DNA of 32,387 bases from Actinomycetota bacterium. GTDB lineage: Bacteria > Actinomycetota > Acidimicrobiia > Acidimicrobiales > Ilumatobacteraceae. Of this stretch, positions 9,570 to 17,569 are shown piece by piece (position 1 is the first letter of the stretch; the number at the start of each line of letters is the position of its first letter). The position numbers and the translations under genes were made by a program. The notes below the pieces were generated by a model. That model ran no database searches and had not been told where the DNA came from. It saw only the letters and a list, made by a program, of their open reading frames with translations. Location of the stretch: assembly GCA_009702755.1 (NCBI GenBank), contig WLHL01000016.1, positions 1-32,387 of the forward strand, written 5' to 3'.

Positions 9570-11855
9570 ATGGGCGGAAGCATTCTTGGTAACCGGGTCC
9601 TTCGTAAAGAAGATCCAAAGTTTCTCACCACGGGCGGCGTGTACGTCGACGACCTTCTTGACGAGCCGTTGTTGCACAACGCGGTACACGTCACCTATGC
9701 GCGTAGCAGTGTCGCGCATGGTCACATTCTTTCCATCGACACGTCGGAAGCTGCAGCAATGCCTGGCGTCATCGCAGTCTTCACTGGTGCGGATCTTGGT
9801 TTGCAGCCAGTTCCATCAGCGTTCAACCCCGCGGCAACACGCACACTTCTTGCAACAGACAAAGTGCGATACGTCGGTGAGCCACTCGCCATCATCGTGA
9901 GCGAAACACGTGAGCAGGGCGAGGATGCCTCTGAAGCAATCATCGTTGATTACGACGTTCTTGAAGCACTCGTTGATGTTGAAAAGGCAATGGCGAGCTC
10001 ACTGCACCTCTACGAAGCATGCGGAAGCAATGTCGTCTTCGACACCACTGCCTTAGGTATTCCCGAAAACTCTGGCGAAGCATTCTTCGCAGGGTGCGAA
10101 GTTGTCGTCACTGGTCGCTACATCAATCAGCGCGTTGCTCCATGCCCACTTGAAGTACGCGGTGCTGCTGCCGCATGGGGACCCGATGGTCGCCTCACAC
10201 AATGGCTCTCCACACAACACGCACAAGGCGCACCTGCACCGATTGCAGCAGCAAACGGTGTTGATGTTTCTCAGGTACGAGTCAAGACACCCGATGTTGG
10301 TGGTGGGTTCGGCGCAAAGATTGGCACCTACCCCGAAGACCTTCTTCTCGGCGTTGTTGCCAAGCGCGTGGGCCGTCCTGTGCGATGGCGTGAAACACGT
10401 AGCGAGTCAATGGTGGGACTTGGCCACGGACGTGCGCAGTTGCAGTTCATCACCATTGGTGGTTCTCGCAACGGAAAAGTTTCGCATTACCAAATGCATG
10501 CAATTCAAGACTCTGGAGCATGGGTTGACATGGGCACCATCCTCGCGCCATTCATGACACGCCCGATGTCTTCTGGTGTGTACGCCATTCCGAATATCGA
10601 ATGCCGCACAACGTCGGTTGTCACCAATACAACACCAACAGTTGCGTATCGCGGTGCAGGTCGCCCCGAAGCAACTGCCGCTATCGAGCGCGCGATGGAC
10701 ATGTTCGCTGCAGAAATCGGAATGGATGCTGCAGAAGTTCGCCGTGTCAACCTGATTCCAAAGTTCATGGAACCACACACCACTGCAATCGGTGGCACGT
10801 ACGACGTGGGCGACTATGAAGAGTCACTCAATCGCACTCTCGAAGCGTCCGATTACGCCGGATGGCGTAAGAAGCAGGCCGAGCGTCGCGCAAACAATGA
10901 CCCCAAGCAGTTGGGCATCGGCGTGAGTGTGTATGTCGAGATCACTGGTGGAGTTGGCACAGGCGAATCTGCAAAGGTCGAAGTTCTCGACGATGGCAGT
11001 GCTCGTATCTACACCGGCACATCACCGCATGGCCAAGGTCACGACACATCGTGGTCAATGCTTGCGAGCGAACAAACAGGTATCCCGATGGACAAGATTG
11101 AACTTGTCTGGGGCGACACCGACCTTGTTCCTGTTGGTACCGGAACCATGGGATCACGCTCGCTGCAGCAAGGCGGCAACGCTGTGTACTCCGTTGCAGG
11201 AACACTTGCCGAAAAGGCAAAGAGCGTTGCAGCTCGTCTTCTTGAAGCGAACGAAGCCGACATTGTTCTCGACAAAGACAAAGGCATCTTCCACGTTGCG
11301 GGAACACCTGCTGTTTCAAAGACGTGGGCAGACCTTGCGTTGGCAGAGAAGTCAACCGGCGGTCTTGTGCACTCCGACATCATTGGTGTTGTCGGACCAA
11401 CATTCCCCTTCGGTGCTCACGTAGGCATCGTTGAAGTAGATACCGAGACAGGCAAAGTGACTCACATTGCGCACTACGCATGTGACGATGCGGGCACTGT
11501 CTTGAACCCCATGCTTCTTGAAGGACAGATTCACGGCGGCGTTGCACAAGGTGCAGCTCAGGCGTTGCTTGAAGAAGTGCGCTACGACGATGATGGCAAC
11601 CCCATCACATCGAACCTTGCGGACTACGCGTTTATCTCCGCTGCCGAGATGCCGAGCGTGAATGTCATTCACATGGAGACACCAACGCCGAATAACTTGA
11701 TTGGCGCAAAAGGAATTGGTGAGTCTGGAACCATTGGTTCCACACCTGCTCTTCAATCCGCCGTGATCGATGCAGTGTCACACCTCGGTGTGCGCCACAT
11801 TGATATGCCCACAACCGCCGAACGCGTCTGGTCTGCTATCCAGCAGGCTCGCTAA
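9570..11855 (+). CDS. coxL: Molybdenum hydroxylase large subunit, form II CoxL type
   Basis: The 761-residue protein is the Mo-cofactor subunit of a xanthine-dehydrogenase-family enzyme, annotated in many genomes as aerobic CO dehydrogenase large subunit. Visible are the N-terminal GNRVLRKEDPKFLTTGG, Mo-cofactor motif VGGGFGAK, the signature AYRGAGR at residues 359-365, and the catalytic Glu718 in KGIGESG. AYRGAGR marks form II; form I enzymes that demonstrably oxidise CO have AYxCSFR including the active-site Cys. The substrate is therefore unknown and CO should not be assumed. The ATG has a good Shine-Dalgarno sequence. The gene heads an L-S-M operon. Confidence 0.93.
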   Translation: MGGSILGNRVLRKEDPKFLTTGGVYVDDLLDEPLLHNAVHVTYARSSVAHGHILSIDTSEAAAMPGVIAVFTGADLGLQPVPSAFNPAATRTLLATDKVRYVGEPLAIIVSETREQGEDASEAIIVDYDVLEALVDVEKAMASSLHLYEACGSNVVFDTTALGIPENSGEAFFAGCEVVVTGRYINQRVAPCPLEVRGAAAAWGPDGRLTQWLSTQHAQGAPAPIAAANGVDVSQVRVKTPDVGGGFGAKIGTYPEDLLLGVVAKRVGRPVRWRETRSESMVGLGHGRAQLQFITIGGSRNGKVSHYQMHAIQDSGAWVDMGTILAPFMTRPMSSGVYAIPNIECRTTSVVTNTTPTVAYRGAGRPEATAAIERAMDMFAAEIGMDAAEVRRVNLIPKFMEPHTTAIGGTYDVGDYEESLNRTLEASDYAGWRKKQAERRANNDPKQLGIGVSVYVEITGGVGTGESAKVEVLDDGSARIYTGTSPHGQGHDTSWSMLASEQTGIPMDKIELVWGDTDLVPVGTGTMGSRSLQQGGNAVYSVAGTLAEKAKSVAARLLEANEADIVLDKDKGIFHVAGTPAVSKTWADLALAEKSTGGLVHSDIIGVVGPTFPFGAHVGIVEVDTETGKVTHIAHYACDDAGTVLNPMLLEGQIHGGVAQGAAQALLEEVRYDDDGNPITSNLADYAFISAAEMPSVNVIHMETPTPNNLIGAKGIGESGTIGSTPALQSAVIDAVSHLGVRHIDMPTTAERVWSAIQQAR

Positions 11856-11896
11856 CGATTCATCACACAGAACGACACAAGTAGAAGGAACCCACA

Positions 11897-12355
11897 ATGA
11901 AGGTCACCATTACCGTCAACGGAACAAAGCACGAGAGCGAGATCGAGCCACGCACACTGCTGGTGCAGTACGTGCGCGACACACTCGGCCTCACCGGCAC
12001 CAACATTGGTTGCGACACATCAAGCTGCGGTGCATGTTCATTGCATGTCGACGGCGAATCTGTGAAGAGCTGCACCATGCTGGCCGCACAAGCAGATGGC
12101 TGTGATGTCACCACCATCGAAGGTCTCGCCAAGAACGGCGTCATGCACCCAATGCAGACAGCGTTCATGGAGAACCATGGTCTTCAGTGCGGATTCTGCA
12201 CACCAGGAATGGTCATGGCTTCCATCAGCTTGCTGCAGGAGAATCCAAACCCAACGGAAGAAGAAGTGCGTATTGGCCTCGAAGGCAACCTGTGCCGTTG
12301 CACCGGATACCACAACATCGTGAAGTCAGTGCTCGCAGCAGCACAGGCAAAGTAA
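11897..12355 (+). CDS. coxS: Molybdenum hydroxylase small [2Fe-2S] subunit
   Basis: The 152-residue protein carries two iron-sulfur clusters that pass electrons from the Mo site to FAD. The plant-ferredoxin-like cluster ligands are Cys39, 44, 47 and 59 ([16 protein letters not shown] ... SC). The second cluster ligands are Cys98, 101, 133 and 135 (CGFCTPGM ... [10 protein letters not shown]). All eight are present. GAAGGA lies 7 bases before the ATG. The gene follows coxL after 41 bases and precedes coxM by 9, so the three are surely one operon. Its place after rather than before coxL is unusual. Confidence 0.96.
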   Translation: MKVTITVNGTKHESEIEPRTLLVQYVRDTLGLTGTNIGCDTSSCGACSLHVDGESVKSCTMLAAQADGCDVTTIEGLAKNGVMHPMQTAFMENHGLQCGFCTPGMVMASISLLQENPNPTEEEVRIGLEGNLCRCTGYHNIVKSVLAAAQAK

Positions 12356-12364
12356 GGAGCTCTC

Positions 12365-13189
12365 ATGATTCCCGCACCTTTTGATTACAAGCGCGCATCA
12401 TCAGCCGCCGAAGCAATTTCACTCGTGAGCGAATACGGCGAAGACGCCAAGTTCCTCGCTGGTGGCCACAGCTTGTTGCCACTGATGAAACTTCGTCTCG
12501 CACAACCAGCAGTGCTCATCGACATTGCTCGCATCACCGACTTGTCGTACATCCGTGACGCTGGCAATCACATTGCCATTGGCGCAATGACACGCCATAT
12601 GGATGTCGAGAAGTCCCCCATCGTGTTGCAACATGCTCCACTCTTGGCAAATGCTGCGAGCCACGTGGGTGACCCACAGGTTCGTCACCGCGGAACTATC
12701 GGTGGATCCATTGCTCACGCCGACTCCGCATCCGACCTTCCTGCAACCACGCTCGCGATGGGCGCAACATATGTGGCGCAAGGTCCGAACGGCACTCGCG
12801 AGATTCCAGCGAATGAGTTCTACGTGGGCTTCCTTGAGTCCGCACTTGCTCCTGACGAAATGCTCACCGAGATTCGTGTTCCGAAAATGAACGGCGCAAC
12901 ATGGGGCTTCCAGAAGTTCAATCGTCGTGCTCAAGACTGGGCCATCGTTGGTGTTGCCGCGTGGAAGCGTGGCAATGAAGCAGGCGTCGCACTCGTGAAC
13001 ATGGGTTCGGTACCTGTTCTCGCAACAAGCGTGTCGCAAGCAATCGCCAACGGAGCCAGCATTGCTGAAGCTGCAGAACTTGCAGCCGCAGAAGCTGAGC
13101 CACAGTCAGACCTCAACGCCAGTGCCGAGTATCGAGTTCACCTCTCGAAGGTGCTTGTGCGTCGTGCGCTTGAATCCACCAACGCCTAA
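12365..13189 (+). CDS. coxM: Molybdenum hydroxylase medium FAD-binding subunit
   Basis: The 274-residue protein has the two FAD pyrophosphate-binding motifs of the family: AGGHSLLPLMKLRLAQP near residue 36 and TIGGSIAHADSASDLPA near residue 112. The C-terminal CO_deh_flav_C domain follows. It takes electrons from the CoxS clusters and passes them to an acceptor, probably the quinone pool. A strong Shine-Dalgarno AAGGAG, partly made by the coxS stop codon, ends 5 bases before the ATG. The start PAPFDYKRASS is typical of the family. Confidence 0.95.
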   Translation: MIPAPFDYKRASSAAEAISLVSEYGEDAKFLAGGHSLLPLMKLRLAQPAVLIDIARITDLSYIRDAGNHIAIGAMTRHMDVEKSPIVLQHAPLLANAASHVGDPQVRHRGTIGGSIAHADSASDLPATTLAMGATYVAQGPNGTREIPANEFYVGFLESALAPDEMLTEIRVPKMNGATWGFQKFNRRAQDWAIVGVAAWKRGNEAGVALVNMGSVPVLATSVSQAIANGASIAEAAELAAAEAEPQSDLNASAEYRVHLSKVLVRRALESTNA

Positions 13190-13198
13190 AGCTTTCCC

Positions 13199-14116
13199 AT
13201 GATCGGGGTGGCGGACACCATGACGGTGGTTCGTCGAGTTCTCCTCGCATTATTTTTTGCTGTCTTCTTTGCCAGCATCATTGTGAACGGCATCCCTGTT
13301 GACCGCATCGCAGTTCTCTTGTGGATGCTGGCTGCGTTCATGGTTTCGTCAGTCGGACGAGGAAAAGATGACATCGCATTAATGATTCGCGACTGGTTCG
13401 TGATTGTGGCGATCTACATGGCGTATGACTACAGCAGAGGCACTGCTGATCAGTGGGGCATCGGAGTCAATTTCACACTCCCCCGCGACATTGACCGGTT
13501 TCTCTTCTTTGGAAATGATCCAGTGATCTGGATGCAGGAACGCTTCTACATTCCCACTGACGTTCGGTGGTACGACGTAGCGGGCGCGATCATCTACATG
13601 TGCCACTTCATCTTCCCTGTCGTGCCATTGGCAACACTGCGTGTTCGTAATCGACTGGAGTGGATTCGTTACGTTCGCAGATTCTCTGTCACGTTGATGA
13701 TTGCGGTCTCGACTTTCATCGTATTTCCTGCAGCTCCGCCATGGATGGTGTCTGAAGAAGGGAAAATGGGCATCGTCCAACGCATCACAGGGCGCGGATG
13801 GTGGGAACTCAACCTCAAAACCGTGTCACGCACCTTGGATCGCGGAGCAGCGGTTCTCAACGCGGTGGCTGCTGTGCCCTCGCTTCATGCAGGACTATCG
13901 CTCCTCGTCGCACTGTGGTTTACACGTAATGCACCACGCTGGCTTCGCGTCGCCGTCATGGTGTATCCACTGTCAATGATGGCCGCGTTGGTCTATTTCG
14001 GAGAACACTTCGTCATTGATTGCTTGCTCGGATTCGCAGCAACGTCAATTGCATGGTTCTCTGCGAGTGCGTGGGAAAAGCGCAGAGGTGCGCAGACCGC
14101 TCAGATATTGAACTGA
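13199..14116 (+). CDS. PAP2-family (AUR1/PAP2_3-like) membrane phosphatase
   Basis: The 305-residue protein has about six hydrophobic segments. The PAP2 catalytic parts are visible: FPAAPPWM before motif C2, PSLHAG with His230, and GEHFVIDCLLG with nucleophile-type His270 and Asp274. It belongs to the PAP2_3 group related to inositol-phosphorylceramide synthases, acting on lipid phosphates at the membrane; the substrate is not known. It starts 9 bases after coxM, so it is probably co-transcribed, but I know no role in Mo-enzyme function. A weak hexamer TAAAGC using the coxM stop lies 6 bases before the ATG. Its 3' end overlaps the opposing gene by 16 bases. Confidence 0.8.
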   Translation: MIGVADTMTVVRRVLLALFFAVFFASIIVNGIPVDRIAVLLWMLAAFMVSSVGRGKDDIALMIRDWFVIVAIYMAYDYSRGTADQWGIGVNFTLPRDIDRFLFFGNDPVIWMQERFYIPTDVRWYDVAGAIIYMCHFIFPVVPLATLRVRNRLEWIRYVRRFSVTLMIAVSTFIVFPAAPPWMVSEEGKMGIVQRITGRGWWELNLKTVSRTLDRGAAVLNAVAAVPSLHAGLSLLVALWFTRNAPRWLRVAVMVYPLSMMAALVYFGEHFVIDCLLGFAATSIAWFSASAWEKRRGAQTAQILN

Positions 14117-14394
14117 ATGACTTTGCGTTCGCCCACATACGGGCCGAACACTTCGCGACGAATGCGATTGTGTTCATCGGCAGTGTCATAGGCATGCCAA
14201 TCTTCAACGCTTTCAAAGATCGCGCTCACAGCGAAGTCAGCAGCACCTTGTGTGTGGCCGGCATCAGGACCACAGTGATACGAAACAACGCCCTTCAATG
14301 TTGCGGCATAGGCCAACAATTCATTTTGTGCGAACTGTGCATGACCAGCAGGAACTGAATCATTCCATGTGAAAAGAACTATGTGATGAAGCAT
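14101..14394 (-). CDS. Dabb (stress-responsive alpha/beta-barrel) domain protein
   Basis: The 97-residue protein is a single Dabb domain. It opens with the family's MLHHIVLFTWND, with a conserved mid-part SYHCGPDAGHTQGAADFAV and the DWHAYDTADEHNRIR segment. Dabb proteins are small dimeric ferredoxin-like barrels of mostly unknown function. It begins 9 bases after the SDR stop on the same strand, preceded by TAAGTT 6 bases before the ATG. Its 3' end overlaps the convergent PAP2 gene by 16 bases. No specific substrate can be inferred. Confidence 0.82.
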   Translation of the reverse strand: MLHHIVLFTWNDSVPAGHAQFAQNELLAYAATLKGVVSYHCGPDAGHTQGAADFAVSAIFESVEDWHAYDTADEHNRIRREVFGPYVGERKVIQFNI

Positions 14395-14400
14395 GATGCG

Positions 14401-14406
14401 AACTTA
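14401..14406 (-). promoter_or_regulatory. -10 element for leaderless Dabb gene, overlapping the SDR stop
   Basis: Read on the minus strand, TAAGTT fits TANNNT and ends 6 bases before ATG 14394. Its first three bases are the stop codon of the SDR gene. Confidence 0.5.
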
Positions 14407-15150
14407 CTGCAAGCCGGCGTATGCGCCACCGTCTACGTGCAACTGCACACCTGTCATGAACTTTGCGTATTCACTGCACATGAAGGCAGCGATATGTCCG
14501 AAATCTCCGGCATCACCAATCACGCCAGTGGGAATACCCATGGCTTTTGCATCGGGGTTGTCTCCGTATAGCTGTGTGATGCGATCAGTGGCATGCGTGC
14601 CTGGCTGAATGCTGTTCACCGTGACTCCGTCGCCAGCAACTTCACGAGCCAAGGTCTTCAAGAACCCAGTGACACCAGCACGCGCAGTATTGGACAAGAT
14701 GAGATTGGCAATCGGTTGACGCACCGATACCGACGTAATTGCGAGCACACGACCCCACCCGCGTTGTTGCATAGGCGGCACAGCTACTTGACACATCGCC
14801 ACAACAGACAACAGATTCTTCTGCAGTGCATCGAGGTATTGATCTTCTGCAGTGTGAGCGAATCCGCCAGGAGGTGGTCCGCCACCATTGGCAACCATGA
14901 TGTCCACACTTCCCAACGTTGCAATCGCGCGCTCAGCAAACTCTCGACCACCTGCATCAGTGGACACATCACAGACGAACCCTTCGACACCATGTCCAAT
15001 CACGTGTAGTGCGTTGTTCAGTCGAGCCTCATCGCGGCCACACACCACCACTCGCACGCCTTCGGCCGCCAGTGCTGTTGCTGTCGCCAGCCCTAAACCT
15101 GCGGTTCCTGCGGCAACGGCAGCGGTTCTTCCCTGTAATCCCAAGTCCAT
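14404..15150 (-). CDS. SDR-family oxidoreductase, atypical (BKR-like) active site
   Basis: The 248-residue protein has a short-chain dehydrogenase fold. It shows a glycine motif AGTAGLGLA, the CDVS segment after beta-4, ANGGG in place of NNAG, ITSVSV with the active-site Ser, and a C-terminal GVQLHVDGGAYAG. The usual Tyr-x-x-x-Lys pair is not recognisable; the region reads LSNTARAGVTGFLKTLA. This resembles a known group of 3-oxoacyl-ACP-reductase-like SDRs with imperfect catalytic tetrads. NAD(P) binding is likely, but the reaction is unknown. It is divergent from coxD and carries a leaderless-type promoter. Confidence 0.85.
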   Translation of the reverse strand: MDLGLQGRTAAVAAGTAGLGLATATALAAEGVRVVVCGRDEARLNNALHVIGHGVEGFVCDVSTDAGGREFAERAIATLGSVDIMVANGGGPPPGGFAHTAEDQYLDALQKNLLSVVAMCQVAVPPMQQRGWGRVLAITSVSVRQPIANLILSNTARAGVTGFLKTLAREVAGDGVTVNSIQPGTHATDRITQLYGDNPDAKAMGIPTGVIGDAGDFGHIAAFMCSEYAKFMTGVQLHVDGGAYAGLQ

Positions 15151-15156
15151 ATCGCC

Positions 15157-15162
15157 ACCCTA
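15157..15162 (-). promoter_or_regulatory. -10 element for leaderless SDR gene
   Basis: Minus-strand TAGGGT ends 6 bases before ATG 15150. It shares the 60-base divergent region with the coxD promoter. Confidence 0.55.
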
Positions 15163-15198
15163 GTGAGGCTCAGATGGTGGGCTCGTTGCCTCCCGCCC

Positions 15199-15204
15199 TA
15201 CGCT
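15199..15204 (+). promoter_or_regulatory. -10 element for leaderless coxD
   Basis: TACGCT ends 6 bases before GTG 15211. Together with protein alignment, this places the coxD start here rather than at an upstream in-frame codon. Confidence 0.55.
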
Positions 15205-15210
15205 CTAGGG

Positions 15211-16134
15211 GTGCCTATTCAGCCGTCATCCACGCACGACGTATCCGAAGCCCTTGCTGCCAATGGATACCTTGCCGACGAGGGCCTTGCGACCGCAGTC
15301 TTTCTCTCGTTGTCGCTCGGGCGTCCATTGTTCCTCGAAGGTGAAGCCGGCGTTGGCAAGACCGAACTAGCCAAAACAATCGCACGCTGGCAGGACGCCG
15401 AACTCATTCGTTTGCAGTGCTACGAAGGCATCGATGCATCGCAGGCCGTGTACGACTGGGACTACTCACGTCAGTTGCTGCACCTACGTGCCGCTGAAGC
15501 AAGTGGCGAAGCCAGCCGCTCCGGTACCGAGGCCTTGGAAGGCCAACTGTATGACGAGCGCTTTTTATTGAAGCGCGCCATTCTTCGCGCGATTGATCAA
15601 GCAGACGGCAAGCGCCCGGTGTTGCTCATTGACGAGATCGACCGCGCCGACGATGAGTTCGAGGCGTACCTTCTCGAAGTTCTCTCCGACTTTCAAGTCA
15701 CTGTTCCTGAAATTGGAACATTCAAAGCGGCTACTCCGCCCATCGTGATTCTCACATCGAACCGCACTCGCGATGTTCACGATGCACTCAAGCGTCGTTG
15801 TTTGTATCACTGGGTCGAACACCCCACTTTCGATCGTGAAGTTGCCATCGTGCAGTTGCGTGTTCCTGAAGCCGGCGAAGTTCTCGCTCGTCAAGTTGCT
15901 GGTGCTGTTGAAGCACTGCGCGGCATCAGTTTGTACAAGCCACCCGGAGTTGCAGAGACAATCGACTGGGCTACTGCACTTGGTCGTCTTGGTGTCACAC
16001 AAATTGATGAAACTGTGGTGGAACAAACTCTCGGCACCGTGCTGAAGTACCGCGAAGACCAGAGCCGTGTTCGCGATCATGGCATTGGCGCAATTGTGCA
16101 GCAGGCCTTTGACCGCGGCCTCCTTCACGGATAA
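15211..16134 (+). CDS. coxD: CoxD-type MoxR-family AAA+ ATPase
   Basis: The 307-residue protein is a MoxR-type AAA+ ATPase. It has Walker A GEAGVGKT at residues 44-51, Walker B LLIDEID ending at 144, and sensor-1 VILTSNRTRDVHDALKRRC. In Oligotropha carboxidovorans CoxD acts with CoxE in building the sulfur-bridged Mo/Cu centre of CO dehydrogenase. In a form II cluster its target is presumably the CoxL-type Mo centre, though no Cu site is expected. GTG 15211 is chosen over the earlier GTG 15163 because it gives the usual N-terminus and a leaderless promoter. coxE follows after 2 bases. Confidence 0.92.
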   Translation: MPIQPSSTHDVSEALAANGYLADEGLATAVFLSLSLGRPLFLEGEAGVGKTELAKTIARWQDAELIRLQCYEGIDASQAVYDWDYSRQLLHLRAAEASGEASRSGTEALEGQLYDERFLLKRAILRAIDQADGKRPVLLIDEIDRADDEFEAYLLEVLSDFQVTVPEIGTFKAATPPIVILTSNRTRDVHDALKRRCLYHWVEHPTFDREVAIVQLRVPEAGEVLARQVAGAVEALRGISLYKPPGVAETIDWATALGRLGVTQIDETVVEQTLGTVLKYREDQSRVRDHGIGAIVQQAFDRGLLHG

Positions 16135-16136
16135 TC

Positions 16137-17258
16137 ATGTCCCACACGGTCGAATCATCTGCCGACCAACTCGCCGTTGGGTTCGCGCGTGTTTTGCGCT
16201 CGCTTGAGATCCCAGCACCGCTTGACTCTGTTCTGACTTTTATGAACGCACTCGCGCTCGTCGGCGTGACTGATCGATCCGCTGTGTACTGGGCTGGTCG
16301 TTCCACATTGGTGCGACGTCCCGAAGATATTTCTGCTTACGACAAAGCCTTCGCAGTTTTTTGGGAACATCGTGAAAGCGTCGCACTGCCTGAAGAAGAC
16401 ACACAAAGCGTGACTGTTGCACTTGACACGGAAGAAGAAGGCTCTGACGGTGGAGAAGCTGATGCGTCAGACGAGCCCACCATCACCGTGCGATTCTCTG
16501 GTGTTGAAACTTTGCGCGAGAAAGACTTCGCCGACTACAGCGATGACGAGATGCGTCAAGCACAACAGTTCATGGAGACACTGCGTGTTGCAGGAACTCC
16601 ACGCCCGTCACTTCGCACATTGCCCACTCGCTTCCGTGGTCGCCGACCCGACATGCGCCGCACCGTACGTGCATCGCTTGCTGCTGCCGGCGAGCCAATG
16701 CGCCGCCACTGGACAACACCCGGCACAAAGCCACGCCGCATTGTGTTTCTCCTCGATGTCAGCGGCTCGATGGAGCCCTATGCGCGCGCACTTGTGCGGT
16801 TCGTGCATGCAGGTGTTGCCGGCCGTCAACGTGTCGAAGCCTTCACACTCGGAACCCGACTCACTCGCGTCACTCGGGAACTCTCGAGCAAAGACCCAGA
16901 CCGCGCCTTGCGCGCCACTGGCGAGCAAGTGCACGACTGGAGCGGTGGTACTCGTCTCGGCGAGACAATGCGCCTCTTCAATGATCAGTGGGGCGTGCGT
17001 GGCATGGCCCGTGGTGCCATCGTCGTGATTTTGTCTGATGGTTGGGACCGCGGAGACCCAGAAGTCCTCGCCGAGCAGATGGCGAGACTGCAGCGTGTGG
17101 CGTTTCGAGTGGTGTGGGTGAACCCGCTCAAGGTGACGCCCGGCTACGCACCACTTGCACGGGGAATGGCTGCGGCACTCCCCTTTGTTGACAACTTTGT
17201 TGAAGGGCACTCTCTTGATGCCCTCGAACATCTCACTAGGGTGATTAATCATGCGTGA
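16137..17258 (+). CDS. coxE: CoxE-type von Willebrand factor A domain protein
   Basis: The 373-residue protein has an N-terminal helical region, an acidic middle segment around residues 95-120, and a VWA domain. The MIDAS metal motif FLLDVSGSMEPYARAL starts the domain (DVSGS at 207-211), with the Thr and Asp parts in GGTRLGETM and LSDGWDRGDPE. CoxE-type proteins pair with MoxR ATPases such as CoxD as a metal-dependent adaptor. It starts 2 bases after coxD and its last 8 bases overlap the next gene, so expression is tightly coupled. Confidence 0.92.
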   Translation: MSHTVESSADQLAVGFARVLRSLEIPAPLDSVLTFMNALALVGVTDRSAVYWAGRSTLVRRPEDISAYDKAFAVFWEHRESVALPEEDTQSVTVALDTEEEGSDGGEADASDEPTITVRFSGVETLREKDFADYSDDEMRQAQQFMETLRVAGTPRPSLRTLPTRFRGRRPDMRRTVRASLAAAGEPMRRHWTTPGTKPRRIVFLLDVSGSMEPYARALVRFVHAGVAGRQRVEAFTLGTRLTRVTRELSSKDPDRALRATGEQVHDWSGGTRLGETMRLFNDQWGVRGMARGAIVVILSDGWDRGDPEVLAEQMARLQRVAFRVVWVNPLKVTPGYAPLARGMAAALPFVDNFVEGHSLDALEHLTRVINHA

Positions 17259-17568
17259 CTTACTTGATGACATCGACCGTTGGCGCACAGCCGGCAAGCG
17301 CATCGCTCTTGCTCGCGTCGTCGACATTCAGGGCTCTGGCCCGCGCGGTGCCGGTGCCGCAATGGCCGTCAACGAAGACGGCGAAGTCATTGGTTCCGTG
17401 AGCGGTGGATGCGTGGAAAGCGCAGTCGTCACCGAAGCACTCGCCATTCTCTCTGGCGAACAGCCCAGCCGTGTCGTCACCTTCGGCTATTCCGATGACG
17501 ACGCGTTTGCAGTCGGCCTCACATGTGGCGGCATCATTCACTTGTTCATTCAGCCTCTTGAGTGGTGA
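17251..17568 (+). CDS. XdhC/CoxI-family N-terminal domain protein (CoxF-like, part 1)
   Basis: The 105-residue protein is a stand-alone XdhC_CoxI domain. It has the canonical GSGPRGAGAAMAV, the SGGCVE motif with Cys54, and GLTCGG with Cys92. XdhC-type proteins bind the molybdenum cofactor, promote its sulfuration and deliver it to the apo-hydroxylase. Here the domain lacks the Rossmann half, which occurs on the next gene one base downstream. The stop is clean and the next gene starts with another copy of the N-domain, so this looks like a two-protein system rather than a frameshift. Confidence 0.85.
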   Translation: MRDLLDDIDRWRTAGKRIALARVVDIQGSGPRGAGAAMAVNEDGEVIGSVSGGCVESAVVTEALAILSGEQPSRVVTFGYSDDDAFAVGLTCGGIIHLFIQPLEW

Positions 17569-17569
17569 C

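Noticed and set aside
17569-17569. Frameshift splitting one XdhC gene
   Set aside because: The second gene begins with its own degenerate N-domain instead of continuing the first, so they are two genes.
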